Below, piece by piece: positions 6,792 through 12,770 of a stretch of DNA of 37,832 bases. A program made the position numbers and the translations under genes. The first letter of the stretch is position 1. The number at the start of each line of letters is the position of its first letter. The notes below the pieces were generated by a model. That model searched no databases. It was not told where the DNA came from and saw only the letters and a list, made by a program, of their open reading frames with translations. The DNA is from a virus, in IMG/VR virus record IMGVR_UViG_3300028393_000161, positions 1-37,832 of that record; one strand, written 5' to 3'.

Positions 6792-6942
6792 GTGATCCTT
6801 GTGCCAAGGATCACGGAACACGTGAAAAGTTTCACGTGCCAAGGATCAGGGGCGAGGGGGCTAGTTTTACCATACCTGTATAAACAACCAGTAAGTGCCT
6901 AAATATTAGGCAAACCCTTATAGTGATTAGCTATAGGGGTTT
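6791..6942. repeat. Cluster of four more inverted repeats
   Basis: Arms CGTGATCCTTG/CAAGGATCACG (6791-6801, 6805-6815), CACGTGAAA/TTTCACGTG (6819-6827, 6830-6838), TGCCTAA/TTAGGCA (6896-6902, 6906-6912) and AAACCCTTATAG with a one-mismatch complement (6912-6923, 6931-6942). The word CCAAGGATCA appears again at 6839-6848, so it occurs twice beyond its inverted partner. With the terminator, five hairpins lie in about 170 bases after the 101-residue gene. Confidence 0.65.
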
Positions 6943-6970
6943 GTATATCGATAGTTTAGTGCTATAGCTA

Positions 6971-7276
6971 TTAAAGCTCAAAATCTAGGGTATTGCCACT
7001 AAATGGGATCTCTTTACCATCCGCCAAACGCACAAACCAACAATAGTTTTTTTGATAAACCGAAAATTTACCATTGCAAAAATGATTGGCAAATTGATTC
7101 ATTCTTACTTTAGTGGTTCGAGTAAACCAGCCACCCGTATTCAAATGCACTTTACTATCATTTTCGACGCTAGCAACATCCGTTAATTGATAAGTGCCAA
7201 CAAATGTTTTACCCCATGAGCCCTCCAATTTTCTTACACTAGTTGCAACACCTTGAAAGCGATCTAATTTAGTCAT
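6971..7276 (-). CDS. Unknown phage protein
   Basis: A 101-residue, fairly basic, beta-rich protein (GKTFVGTYQLTDVASVEND, later NTGGWFTRTTKVRMNQF). No known domain is recognised. Its leader is a variant, CTGGAGAAATTAGAA, in which the extra ATG is absent, so the start at 7276 is clear. It is a single gene bracketed by its own promoter and a hairpin/terminator cluster. Confidence 0.65.
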   Translation of the reverse strand: MTKLDRFQGVATSVRKLEGSWGKTFVGTYQLTDVASVENDSKVHLNTGGWFTRTTKVRMNQFANHFCNGKFSVYQKNYCWFVRLADGKEIPFSGNTLDFEL

Positions 7277-7328
7277 TTCTAATTTCTCCAGTTAATTAGG
7301 GGAGCCCGTCCCCATGTTTAGTATTATA
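7277..7328 (-). promoter_or_regulatory. TATAAT promoter with short leader hairpin
   Basis: The -10 TATAAT is at 7328-7323, with a possible TTGATT -35 at 7352-7347 (18-base spacer). A 5-bp G/C-rich stem, GGGGA/TCCCC (7313-7309, 7303-7299), follows; it is weaker than in the sister modules. The GGAGAAATTAGAA leader precedes the ATG. Confidence 0.6.
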
Positions 7329-7348
7329 CATGAGGACGGGAGAGAAAA

Positions 7349-7921
7349 TCAAACAATTTCTTTTGCTTTTAACCAGTTGGGAATTTCTTTTAAATTTACA
7401 GGGTTTCGCATAGGCATAACAATGCCAACAAAGCGATCAATACCAATATCAACCAAAGCCGACGATTCGCCATTATGTGCAATTGTTGGTAATTTAGAGC
7501 CATTCAACAATTTAGAGCATTTCACAAAACGCCCAATCAGCTCAGGGTTAAATTGTGCGCTCTCACCAGTTGCGGGTTTTGTAGGTAAAACTCTCATGTA
7601 ATCAGGAAATTTCCCATCTACTGGATTAAAACTAATACCATCAATTGACCAGTTGCCATGCTCATTCGTGGATAAGAAATTATCTTTCTTATCTAACTTA
7701 GCGATGATCTCATTAGGGATGATGATAGAAAATGCTTTTCCCTCATGAGCCGTTTCGCTGATCTGAAATATCCCCAGCAAGTGACCATCAGTTGCGACCA
7801 TGCGGGTATAAGCCCCAGTAGATTCCACCAGTACGCCATTTAAGTAATAACGTATATCTTGCTTCGAAGCCAATACAGCCATTGCTTTCAAACTATCTTT
7901 AGGTAATAAAATTGCTTCCAT
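7349..7921 (-). CDS. Two-domain mini beta sliding clamp
   Basis: A 190-residue protein with clear bacterial DnaN signatures: QDIRYYLNG (21-29), MVATDGH (41-47), FPDYMRVLP (105-113) and VMPMRN (168-173). These match the second domain and the very end of the third domain of DnaN, which is about 366 residues; domain 1 is missing and domain 3 is shortened to about 75 residues. The likely role is a processivity clamp for the phage polymerase, or a decoy that binds host clamp partners. A two-domain subunit could close a ring as a trimer, as PCNA and T4 gp45 do (inference). I choose ATG 7921 over 7927 by leader spacing. It has its own promoter and lies far from the polymerase gene. Confidence 0.85.
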   Translation of the reverse strand: MEAILLPKDSLKAMAVLASKQDIRYYLNGVLVESTGAYTRMVATDGHLLGIFQISETAHEGKAFSIIIPNEIIAKLDKKDNFLSTNEHGNWSIDGISFNPVDGKFPDYMRVLPTKPATGESAQFNPELIGRFVKCSKLLNGSKLPTIAHNGESSALVDIGIDRFVGIVMPMRNPVNLKEIPNWLKAKEIV

Positions 7922-7968
7922 TCTCATTTCTCCTTGTGACTGGCGACATTGCCATAAATAGTATTATA
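7922..7968 (-). promoter_or_regulatory. TATAAT promoter of the mini-clamp gene
   Basis: The -10 TATAAT is at 7968-7963, preceded by TAGTG, with GTCACA (four of six to consensus) 17 bases upstream. The leader can form only a 4-bp stem (TGGC/GCCA, 7941-7954). CAAGGAGAAATGAGA precedes the ATG. Confidence 0.6.
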
Positions 7969-8173
7969 CACTACTTTCTATTTCTGTGACTACAAAATTA
8001 TCCGCAATAATTGCGCCTACTTTCAGGGGCTCTCCATCCATATAAAAGAAAATCTTTTCATCTTCTGCATCTTCTACTTCGTCCCACTCACCTAAGGCAA
8101 CAGTCACTGAAAAAATATTATCAGGTTCATCCTCCCAATAACCCTCACACTCTACAGTTTTATATTTAAGCAT
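7964..8173 (-). CDS. Unknown acidic small protein
   Basis: A 69-residue acidic protein (MLKYKTVECEGYWEDEPDNI at the start, EWDEVEDAEDEK in the middle). Unrecognised. It overlaps the end of the gene before it by 8 bases, with GAGG as ribosome site. The clamp-gene promoter overlaps its 3' end. Confidence 0.6.
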   Translation of the reverse strand: MLKYKTVECEGYWEDEPDNIFSVTVALGEWDEVEDAEDEKIFFYMDGEPLKVGAIIADNFVVTEIESSV

Positions 8174-8387
8174 TTTGGACCTCTACAATTTTAAATTCTT
8201 CTCTTTCGTAAGGACTTGCAATATTTCCGTTGGCAAACGCTTCTTCTTCATCTGCCAAAAAAGAATCTAATTCATTGAGTGCATCTTCAAAAGAATCATA
8301 TAGAGTGGGTTTTCCAGTTTCCCCATCAGACCATGTATTGATCCACCCATCACAAAGTGTGTAGTGTTGTATTTCGTATTTCTTCAT
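8166..8387 (-). CDS. Unknown acidic small protein
   Basis: A 73-residue protein, MKKYEIQHYTLCDGWINTWS at the start, acidic in the middle (LDSFLADEEEAFANG). Unrecognised. ATG 8387 is chosen over 8393 by the leader-spacing rule. The leader here is supplied by the last codons of the preceding 59-residue gene. Confidence 0.6.
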   Translation of the reverse strand: MKKYEIQHYTLCDGWINTWSDGETGKPTLYDSFEDALNELDSFLADEEEAFANGNIASPYEREEFKIVEVQNA

Positions 8388-8389
8388 TC

Positions 8390-8569
8390 TCATTTCTCCT
8401 CACCTAAAAGTTCTACTTCATACATATTCCATTCACCTGATCCATCAATTTCTTTAAAATCTCCACCATCAAGGTCTTTAGCAAAAGCCCATTCGTCTTC
8501 GTCATCTTCTACTTCAAAATCACAATAGAGTTCATAGGTGATCGTTGCATATGCTCTAAACTTTCTCAT
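8390..8569 (-). CDS. Unknown acidic small protein (59 residues)
   Basis: ATG 8569 follows CAAGGAGAAATGAGAA, the shared leader. The protein begins MRKFRAYATITYELYCDFEV and continues with EDDEDEWAFAKDLDGGDF, ending LLGEEK. It resembles its 53-residue neighbour in layout (short beta-like N-terminus, then acidic) but no family is recognised. Its last codons and stop (GGT GAG GAG AAA TGA) form the ribosome-binding leader of the next gene. Confidence 0.6.
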   Translation of the reverse strand: MRKFRAYATITYELYCDFEVEDDEDEWAFAKDLDGGDFKEIDGSGEWNMYEVELLGEEK

Positions 8570-8600
8570 TTCTCATTTCTCCTTGTAAAACTGTATTATA
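8570..8600 (-). promoter_or_regulatory. TATAAT promoter, leader without hairpin
   Basis: The -10 TATAAT is at 8600-8595, preceded by GTAGTG. The leader is only AC-AGTTTTAC followed by AAGGAGAAATGAGAA, with no stem. It shows that hairpin and promoter are separable parts of the module. Confidence 0.6.
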
Positions 8601-8606
8601 CACTAC

Positions 8607-8909
8607 TTATTCAAAATCAGCACTAACTTCTACTCCATGCTCTCTCAGCAAATCAATAGCATGACTACTAATGCTCATTACCCCATCATAGTCACGTAAC
8701 GATCTTTTACCGTTGCGATCAATATCAAACCAAAGCCCAATATGATAAAAGTCTTCTAAACTAGGTAAATCCCATTCAATAAAACCAGTGTCATCTGTAT
8801 TGAAAAACAATTCCATTGTGGATTCATGCTCTCCAGCATCCCTACTGCCCCAAGATCCTTCATAAAACAATTCTGCCTTTACTGTTTTGGTTCCAATTGA
8901 TTCAGCCAT
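8607..8909 (-). CDS. Unknown phage protein
   Basis: A 100-residue protein from ATG 8909 (MAESIGTKTVKAELFYEGSW). An in-frame TTG further upstream gives a longer frame, but the ATG follows AGAGGATGAATAAA with normal spacing, four bases behind the stop of the 53-residue gene. The protein is acidic with beta-like segments (STMELFFNTDDTGFIEWDL). No known family. Confidence 0.6.
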   Translation of the reverse strand: MAESIGTKTVKAELFYEGSWGSRDAGEHESTMELFFNTDDTGFIEWDLPSLEDFYHIGLWFDIDRNGKRSLRDYDGVMSISSHAIDLLREHGVEVSADFE

Positions 8910-8910
8910 T

Positions 8911-9072
8911 TTATTCATCCTCTTCGTTAAATGCTTCAAACTCTAAGTTCATAAGTTCTACATCAATATCATTTTTAAGACACTCAATATAGGCTAGTCT
9001 TTCCGCATCTTCAGGGGTATCTGCATCAATATCCATATTCCATGTGCCTGTTACTGTTACGCTGTATTTCAT
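8911..9072 (-). CDS. Unknown small acidic protein (53 residues)
   Basis: ATG 9072 with TTAAGGAGAAAGT as ribosome site. The protein starts MKYSVTVTGTWNMDIDADTP and continues EDAERLAYIECLKNDIDVEL. The layout 'beta strands, then DxxEDAexlA helix' is common in small phage proteins of unknown function. It is the first gene of a two-gene unit with the 100-residue protein and has one of the best promoters in the island. Confidence 0.6.
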   Translation of the reverse strand: MKYSVTVTGTWNMDIDADTPEDAERLAYIECLKNDIDVELMNLEFEAFNEEDE

Positions 9073-9123
9073 ACTTTCTCCTTAAGTAAGACTGTATTAT
9101 ACACTACTTTTATTCCCCGTCAA
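9073..9123 (-). promoter_or_regulatory. Sigma-70-type promoter
   Basis: TTGACG (9123-9118), 16-base spacer, TATAAT (9101-9096), with TAGTG just before the -10. No leader hairpin. It lies in the gap between the tiny membrane peptide and the 53-residue gene. Confidence 0.7.
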
Positions 9124-9178
9124 GAAAATCTAATAAAACCCAAAAAGCCATAAACCCAAGTAGAACGACAAAAATCAT
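9110..9178 (-). CDS. Tiny single-span membrane peptide (22 residues)
   Basis: ATG 9178 overlaps the TGA of the 214-residue gene (ATGA). The peptide begins MIFVVLLGFMAFWVLL and ends DFLDGE: one hydrophobic span and an acidic tail. It closely parallels the 20-residue peptide at 5762-5824 in length, composition, coupling and position before a promoter. Function unknown. Confidence 0.4.
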   Translation of the reverse strand: MIFVVLLGFMAFWVLLDFLDGE

Positions 9179-9819
9179 AGAGCCCCCACAGTAGATCCAG
9201 CGTAAGCACTCGCATAGATAGCACGTTCAGCACCTTCGATTAGTTCTACTGCCCCATACTCCCAGTCAGTCGATTCATACATCCCGCAACCCTCGTCATA
9301 AACCTCTTCACCATCACGATAAGCCTTTACAGAGATAAACACATAATGCCAATCACCGTTTATAAAACCTTCAAAATGCTTTATCTCCCGCTTGACAGAC
9401 TCTAGTGCCAAACGATCAGCATAGGATTTACCAGACTTAGTACCTGAAAAATCCTTACGAGCCTTAGCTAATGCTTCTGCAAAATTATAGTAATAGTTTT
9501 CACGACCATAACTACGTAACTGGACGTTGCCATTGCCTGCGTGTTCTGCATAACGTTGCATAGGTTCCACTGTTCCCCATCCTTCGCACCACCCCCAAGG
9601 GGTCTCACCCCACTGCTCGGTCTCAATTCGCAAAACAACTGAGCATCCTTCAGGCAATCCCTCGAGTTCAACCTCCTGCCCTGTTTCATAGTTGTAATAA
9701 TTGGTAAGACCAAAACTCTCAGTCTTGATTAAACCTTTAGCAATCAAATACGACTGCCGTACATTGGTGCTGTGCTCTTTACGAACTTCTTTGTAAGTCT
9801 TTAGTAATAATTTATCCAT
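9175..9819 (-). CDS. Unknown phage protein
   Basis: A 214-residue protein, the largest of the accessory island. It opens MDKLLLKTYKEVRKEHSTNV and has a W/G/E-rich middle (ETPWGWCEGWGTVEPM). The C-terminal half is beta-rich (HYVFISVKAYRDGEEVYDEG). No catalytic motif is evident and I do not recognise it. It is coupled to the CxxC protein: the end of that gene (GGG GAG AAA TGA) is its ribosome leader. Confidence 0.65.
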   Translation of the reverse strand: MDKLLLKTYKEVRKEHSTNVRQSYLIAKGLIKTESFGLTNYYNYETGQEVELEGLPEGCSVVLRIETEQWGETPWGWCEGWGTVEPMQRYAEHAGNGNVQLRSYGRENYYYNFAEALAKARKDFSGTKSGKSYADRLALESVKREIKHFEGFINGDWHYVFISVKAYRDGEEVYDEGCGMYESTDWEYGAVELIEGAERAIYASAYAGSTVGAL

Positions 9820-9822
9820 TTC

Positions 9823-10005
9823 TCATTTCTCCCCTAATTGGTTACATTCACAATCAAAACAAACGTAGTCATTGTCTACATCACACTGACTACAGCCTAC
9901 TGTTGGGACTAACTCATTCCCTGATTCATAAAAAGCATCTATTCTGTGTCGCCTGTAAGCAAGCCACTCATCCGAAGTCATCTTATCTATGTCTTTGTAT
10001 TCCAT
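9823..10005 (-). CDS. Small CxxC zinc-finger-like protein
   Basis: A 60-residue protein whose C-terminal part has VGCSQCDVDNDYVCFDCEC, two CxxC pairs about 10 residues apart, a typical small zinc-binding ribbon. The N-terminal half is helical (MTSDEWLAYRRHRIDAFYES). A zinc-binding or nucleic-acid or protein contact role is likely; the partner is unknown. ATG 10005 is preceded by AGAAAGGAGCAGT. Confidence 0.65.
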   Translation of the reverse strand: MEYKDIDKMTSDEWLAYRRHRIDAFYESGNELVPTVGCSQCDVDNDYVCFDCECNQLGEK

Positions 10006-10042
10006 ACTGCTCCTTTCTAATTTCTAAGTGATTAGTATAATA
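10006..10042 (-). promoter_or_regulatory. Weak promoter-like leader
   Basis: On the minus strand TATTATACT (10042-10034) is a poorer -10 than in the other modules: the near-palindromic GTATAATAC word is here in the opposite orientation. A 5-bp stem CTAAT/ATTAG follows, then GAAAGGAGC and the ATG. Confidence 0.4.
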
Positions 10043-10053
10043 CAACTTCTAAT

Positions 10054-10461
10054 CTATTGCAACATCTTTTTTCTTATTTCTTGCCAATCTATTGAAATAT
10101 AGGGATAACGCAACAAAGGCTCTACCAAGATACCTTTCTCCAACAACTCTATGGCTTGATGCCCAGCATACAAAGACAGGGATTTATATTTCTCTGCTCT
10201 TAGCTGGTGTTGCACCATAATGTATGTAGGAGCAAGCAACATAGAATGTTTTATGTGAAATGCGACCTGATGAGGGCTCAACTTTACTTTCTTACTTCCC
10301 AGTGGGCATACCTTGTTTTCCAGCATAACAAACGTATCCCCCAAAGCAATCAGCATATCTGGAATACCTAGGCCAGTGCGAGACTCCAGCCTAGTGACAC
10401 AAGCATCCGGAAGATTATCAGCAATCTTTTTATTGAGTGCTGATTCAGGTTTCGCTGTCAT
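10054..10461 (-). CDS. VRR-NUC-like PD-(D/E)XK nuclease
   Basis: A 135-residue protein with the VRR-NUC pattern: RTGLGIPDML (D35), VMLENK (E48, K50) and a helix with LSPHQ (Q65). These are the residues expected to bind metal and position DNA. The length suits a stand-alone phage nuclease such as a junction resolvase or nicking enzyme. It begins within the end of the small terminase gene (17-base overlap), so it may process branched DNA at packaging. Substrate is inferred from family only. Confidence 0.75.
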   Translation of the reverse strand: MTAKPESALNKKIADNLPDACVTRLESRTGLGIPDMLIALGDTFVMLENKVCPLGSKKVKLSPHQVAFHIKHSMLLAPTYIMVQHQLRAEKYKSLSLYAGHQAIELLEKGILVEPLLRYPYISIDWQEIRKKMLQ

Positions 10462-11083
10462 CTTCAGTAACTTCTATTCCAGCATCAAATGGAGGCTCAA
10501 TTTCTTTGACTACAGACTCTTTGATAGTCTTTGAATCTACTTCAACAATCTCCTGGGGAATACTTGCACCATAAATTTTGCGAATCTCAGCCAGTTTGCG
10601 CTCTACCTCTTCTTTGCTCATTGAATCAATCGATCCATGGCGTATTTCTTTACGATCTACATAAATTGTGCCTAAGGCTTGCCCACGACGATATTCAGCC
10701 TGAACTGCAGCTCCATACGCTCCTGCTTCCAAGGCCTTATCCCTAATCAGTTGTAAATCACGCATATGCCGATCATAGTTTGTGCCATATTTTGAATTGA
10801 GCTCTGCTCGATAAGCTTGAATCGCTGAAACCACGTGAGGATTGATTTCCGGATTACTCAATTTCCAGGCCATGGCAGAAGCGCTCTTTTCGTTATATCC
10901 AGCACGAATTGCCGCTTCTTTCATTGTGACGTGACCATCCCCAGCAACAAGCTCCTGGACAAACTTCCACTCCTTGGCATTTAGGCTCTTGTATTGCTTC
11001 AGTGGTTTGACAGCAACGTTAGTCCTAGCTATCAATTTATTCCCACGAATAGGGGGTACGTTATAAACATCTCTTTTTCCCAC
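10445..11083 (-). CDS. terS: Terminase small subunit
   Basis: A 212-residue protein. Residues about 53-84 form a helix-turn-helix: VTMKEAAIRAGYNEKSASAM followed by a NPEINPHV segment, as in Terminase_2-type small subunits that recognise viral DNA and stimulate TerL. A helical middle (RDLQLIRDKALEAGAYGAAV) fits the oligomer-forming part, and the acidic C-terminus ends EVTEDDSET. The start is GTG 11083, five bases after a strong AGGAGAA. Unusually, the large subunit is 5.6 kb further downstream, beyond the accessory island. Confidence 0.85.
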   Translation of the reverse strand: MGKRDVYNVPPIRGNKLIARTNVAVKPLKQYKSLNAKEWKFVQELVAGDGHVTMKEAAIRAGYNEKSASAMAWKLSNPEINPHVVSAIQAYRAELNSKYGTNYDRHMRDLQLIRDKALEAGAYGAAVQAEYRRGQALGTIYVDRKEIRHGSIDSMSKEEVERKLAEIRKIYGASIPQEIVEVDSKTIKESVVKEIEPPFDAGIEVTEDDSET

Positions 11084-11387
11084 AACTTCTCCTCAGTTAA
11101 AACAGGGGTCCTATAGACTTTTTTACGGGTATAGTATGTTTTAGAAAACAAAAATTTGTCTCGTGCGCACACCCAGTAACATTACACCTGTAAAACTACT
11201 GTAATGTCAGTGTAAGCCCTGAAACCCTTATATCTATTGACTTATTACACCATTACGTCTATTACGTCTAATTTCACAAAAAAATAAAAAAAAATCACTC
11301 TTATCAAAAAAAAGTCTATATAAACCCGTTTTTAACAAAATATTGCCTAAAAAATAGGCAACTGCTGTATGTTTATACAGCACTTTA
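11084..11387. other. 304-base non-coding region upstream of the small terminase
   Basis: No gene is seen. It is AT-rich with A-runs. Features: an 8-bp dyad ACATTACA/TGTAATGT (11179-11186, 11200-11207), tandem ATTACGTCT repeats (11252-11260, 11261-11269) and two hairpins next to the stop of the 80-residue gene (11343-11382). The dyad and repeats are good places for regulator binding before the small terminase gene. I could not pick a convincing promoter. Confidence 0.7.
11343..11382 (-). terminator. Double-hairpin terminator candidate
   Basis: On the minus strand TGCTGTAT-AAAC-ATACAGCA (11382-11363) is followed one base later by TTGCCTA-TTTTT-TAGGCAA (11361-11343) and then TATTTTGTT. It lies 5 bases after the stop of the 80-residue gene, at the end of the small-gene train. 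Confidence 0.6.
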
Positions 11388-11630
11388 TTAATTTATAAGG
11401 GTTTTCCCTAAGTCTGCAAATTCTTCACCACCTGGACCAAATTCTAGATAATCCAGCACTTCGTCTCTCGTGATTATTGGGCCAACATACAAGCTCTTGA
11501 TCCTTGGTTCTCGATCATTGAACGGCGCTCCATAATACTCGTAACTAATACCTTTTTCGTCGGTAAGAACGATCAATTGCAAAGGTTGATGCCCTGGGTC
11601 CATCTCCACCTTAAAATCGCTCTCTATCAT
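11388..11630 (-). CDS. Unknown small acidic protein
   Basis: An 80-residue protein (MIESDFKVEMDPGHQPLQLI at the start) that is probably beta-rich, with a GPGGEEF segment near the end. No family recognised. The ribosome site AGGAG is provided by the last codons of the gene before it (CAG GAG TAA). It is the last gene of the 15-11.4 kb train. Confidence 0.6.
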   Translation of the reverse strand: MIESDFKVEMDPGHQPLQLIVLTDEKGISYEYYGAPFNDREPRIKSLYVGPIITRDEVLDYLEFGPGGEEFADLGKTLIN

Positions 11631-11635
11631 TTTGA

Positions 11636-11959
11636 TTACTCCTGAGGTTTTTTCTTCTCCAACTCACTCATCTTCTTTGCTAATCGCTCAGCAAACATGT
11701 CAAAAAGTTCGTCTTGAGCGGATTTCTGTGATTTTTTCGCTATATAACCTCCAGCACGGGAAGTTTTTGCTCTGCTTTGCTCGGTTTTTTGACGCAGTGC
11801 AATAGATTGTTGTTGAATTAAATCCAACTGCTGTTCTTTAGTCGTAAGCTTGTCCCGTGGATCTTGGCCTACGATTAACTTATCCCCCTGGCGTTGTGCT
11901 ATTGCCAACAACCCAGAGATTTTCTGATCTGCCCATTTTTGAGTGTCTTCCCAATTCAT
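11636..11959 (-). CDS. Unknown coiled-coil, Q/K-rich protein
   Basis: A 107-residue protein from ATG 11959 (MNWEDTQKWADQKISGLLAI). An ATG six codons upstream overlaps the previous gene, but only 11959 has a strong AAGGAG at proper spacing. The sequence is helical and rich in Q, K and E, with EQQLDLIQQQ in the middle and ELEKKKPQE at the end. No known family. Q-L-D-L-I resembles a sliding-clamp binding peptide but lacks the usual final F. Confidence 0.6.
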   Translation of the reverse strand: MNWEDTQKWADQKISGLLAIAQRQGDKLIVGQDPRDKLTTKEQQLDLIQQQSIALRQKTEQSRAKTSRAGGYIAKKSQKSAQDELFDMFAERLAKKMSELEKKKPQE

Positions 11960-11969
11960 TTCAGGCTCC

Positions 11970-12161
11970 TTAGTCATAACTTATTTTACTCTTTTCTATG
12001 TTGTGAGCCAATAGCGCTTCATGCGCTTCTTTATAAGCATCTCGTTGTTGCTCGAGTATGGAAAGCATTTTTATTGCCTCCTGGATAAGACCATACTGTG
12101 CCACGGCATGGGGGTTCCCATAACGTTGATCCAAAGCCTCGATTAGTTCTGCTAAATTCAT
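11970..12161 (-). CDS. Unknown small helical protein
   Basis: A 63-residue protein, MNLAELIEALDQRYGNPHAV at the start, then a long helix (KMLSILEQQRDAYKEAHEAL). Unrecognised. ATG overlaps the upstream TGA (ATGA). Confidence 0.6.
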   Translation of the reverse strand: MNLAELIEALDQRYGNPHAVAQYGLIQEAIKMLSILEQQRDAYKEAHEALLAHNIEKSKISYD

Positions 12162-12460
12162 TTCTCTTGCGCCTTTTTTAGTATTTCTATGGACTCGTAA
12201 ACTACATCAGAAAAACCTTTATTAGGTCTTTCATCTTCAAGTTTATCGGCATACTTTTCTAATATTTCTACAATGTTTTTGACAATAACTTTTTCTATTT
12301 CTTCATCTGTTAGTTCTTTTACTGGGTGGGTATAAAGTGGGGTAAGGTCATCTACTGGAAAAAAACTATTCTTATCAAAGTAATTGCCTTTGCCGTCTGT
12401 CCACGCTACTGGTTTATTGTTCATTGCCTCTAGCCTATCTTGTGTAGTAAATGTAGTCAT
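12158..12460 (-). CDS. PVAW/YTHP-type phage protein
   Basis: A 100-residue protein. The N-terminal half has NKPVAWTDGKGNYF followed by LTPLYTHPVKELTDEE; 'PVAW...G...PLYTHP' is a recurrent phage motif, often fused to different tails. Its role is unknown. The C-terminal half is helical and charged. ATG overlaps the upstream TGA. Confidence 0.7.
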   Translation of the reverse strand: MTTFTTQDRLEAMNNKPVAWTDGKGNYFDKNSFFPVDDLTPLYTHPVKELTDEEIEKVIVKNIVEILEKYADKLEDERPNKGFSDVVYESIEILKKAQEK

Positions 12461-12624
12461 TTCACGTCCAATAAGTCACTTGCTTTGATTCCTTGCTTTT
12501 CCAGGAGTAATCTAAGCTTTTCTAGGGCCGCTTTTTCAACATAATTAACAGTGGTGCGATTCATACCCATCACGTCTCCTATTTCTTGATGAGTCATATC
12601 GAAATTCTCACTTGGTGTATTCAT
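12457..12624 (-). CDS. Orphan sigma-70 region-4-like helix-turn-helix protein
   Basis: A 55-residue protein. MTHQEIGDVMGMNRTTVNYV followed by EKAALEKLR matches the helix-turn-helix of sigma-70 region 4 ('eIg..lg.sr..v..iE..AL.kLR'), which contacts the -35 element. No other sigma region is present. It could bind host RNA polymerase or a -35-like site and act as activator, anti-sigma or ordinary repressor. ATG 12624 has AAGGAAA in front; both ends overlap neighbours by four bases (ATGA). Confidence 0.7.
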   Translation of the reverse strand: MNTPSENFDMTHQEIGDVMGMNRTTVNYVEKAALEKLRLLLEKQGIKASDLLDVK

Positions 12625-12770
12625 TTTCCTTGTACCTTTCCGTAAACATGGGATATCACTTTTAAAACATATTGGATATCACTAGGAGTTAATTGCCCCA
12701 TTAATTGCAATATCTTTATCACCGCAACATCATTATCCAGCGGCTCAGGCTTAACTAAAGTCTCAATCAT
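12621..12770 (-). CDS. Unknown small protein (49 residues)
   Basis: ATG 12770 with TTGGAGAATAAG as ribosome site. It starts MIETLVKPEPLDNDVAVIKI and continues with a helix, LQLMGQLTPSDIQYVLKVI. Unrecognised. Its stop overlaps the start of the sigma-4-like gene (ATGA), so the two are probably made together. Confidence 0.55.
   Translation of the reverse strand: MIETLVKPEPLDNDVAVIKILQLMGQLTPSDIQYVLKVISHVYGKVQGK

Noticed and set aside
6870-6960. Very short frames in the hairpin cluster, such as a 13-residue frame starting at about 6876
   Set aside because: No ribosome site, no recurrence elsewhere and composition driven by the hairpins.
11240-11266. Plus-strand promoter TTGACT-17-TATTAC
   Set aside because: Only about four of six matches in each box, in AT-rich DNA, and it would point antisense into the small-gene train.
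11636-11959. QLDLI in the coiled-coil protein as a sliding-clamp binding peptide for the mini clamp
   Set aside because: The usual last aromatic residue is missing and the peptide lies within a glutamine-rich helix rather than at a flexible end.
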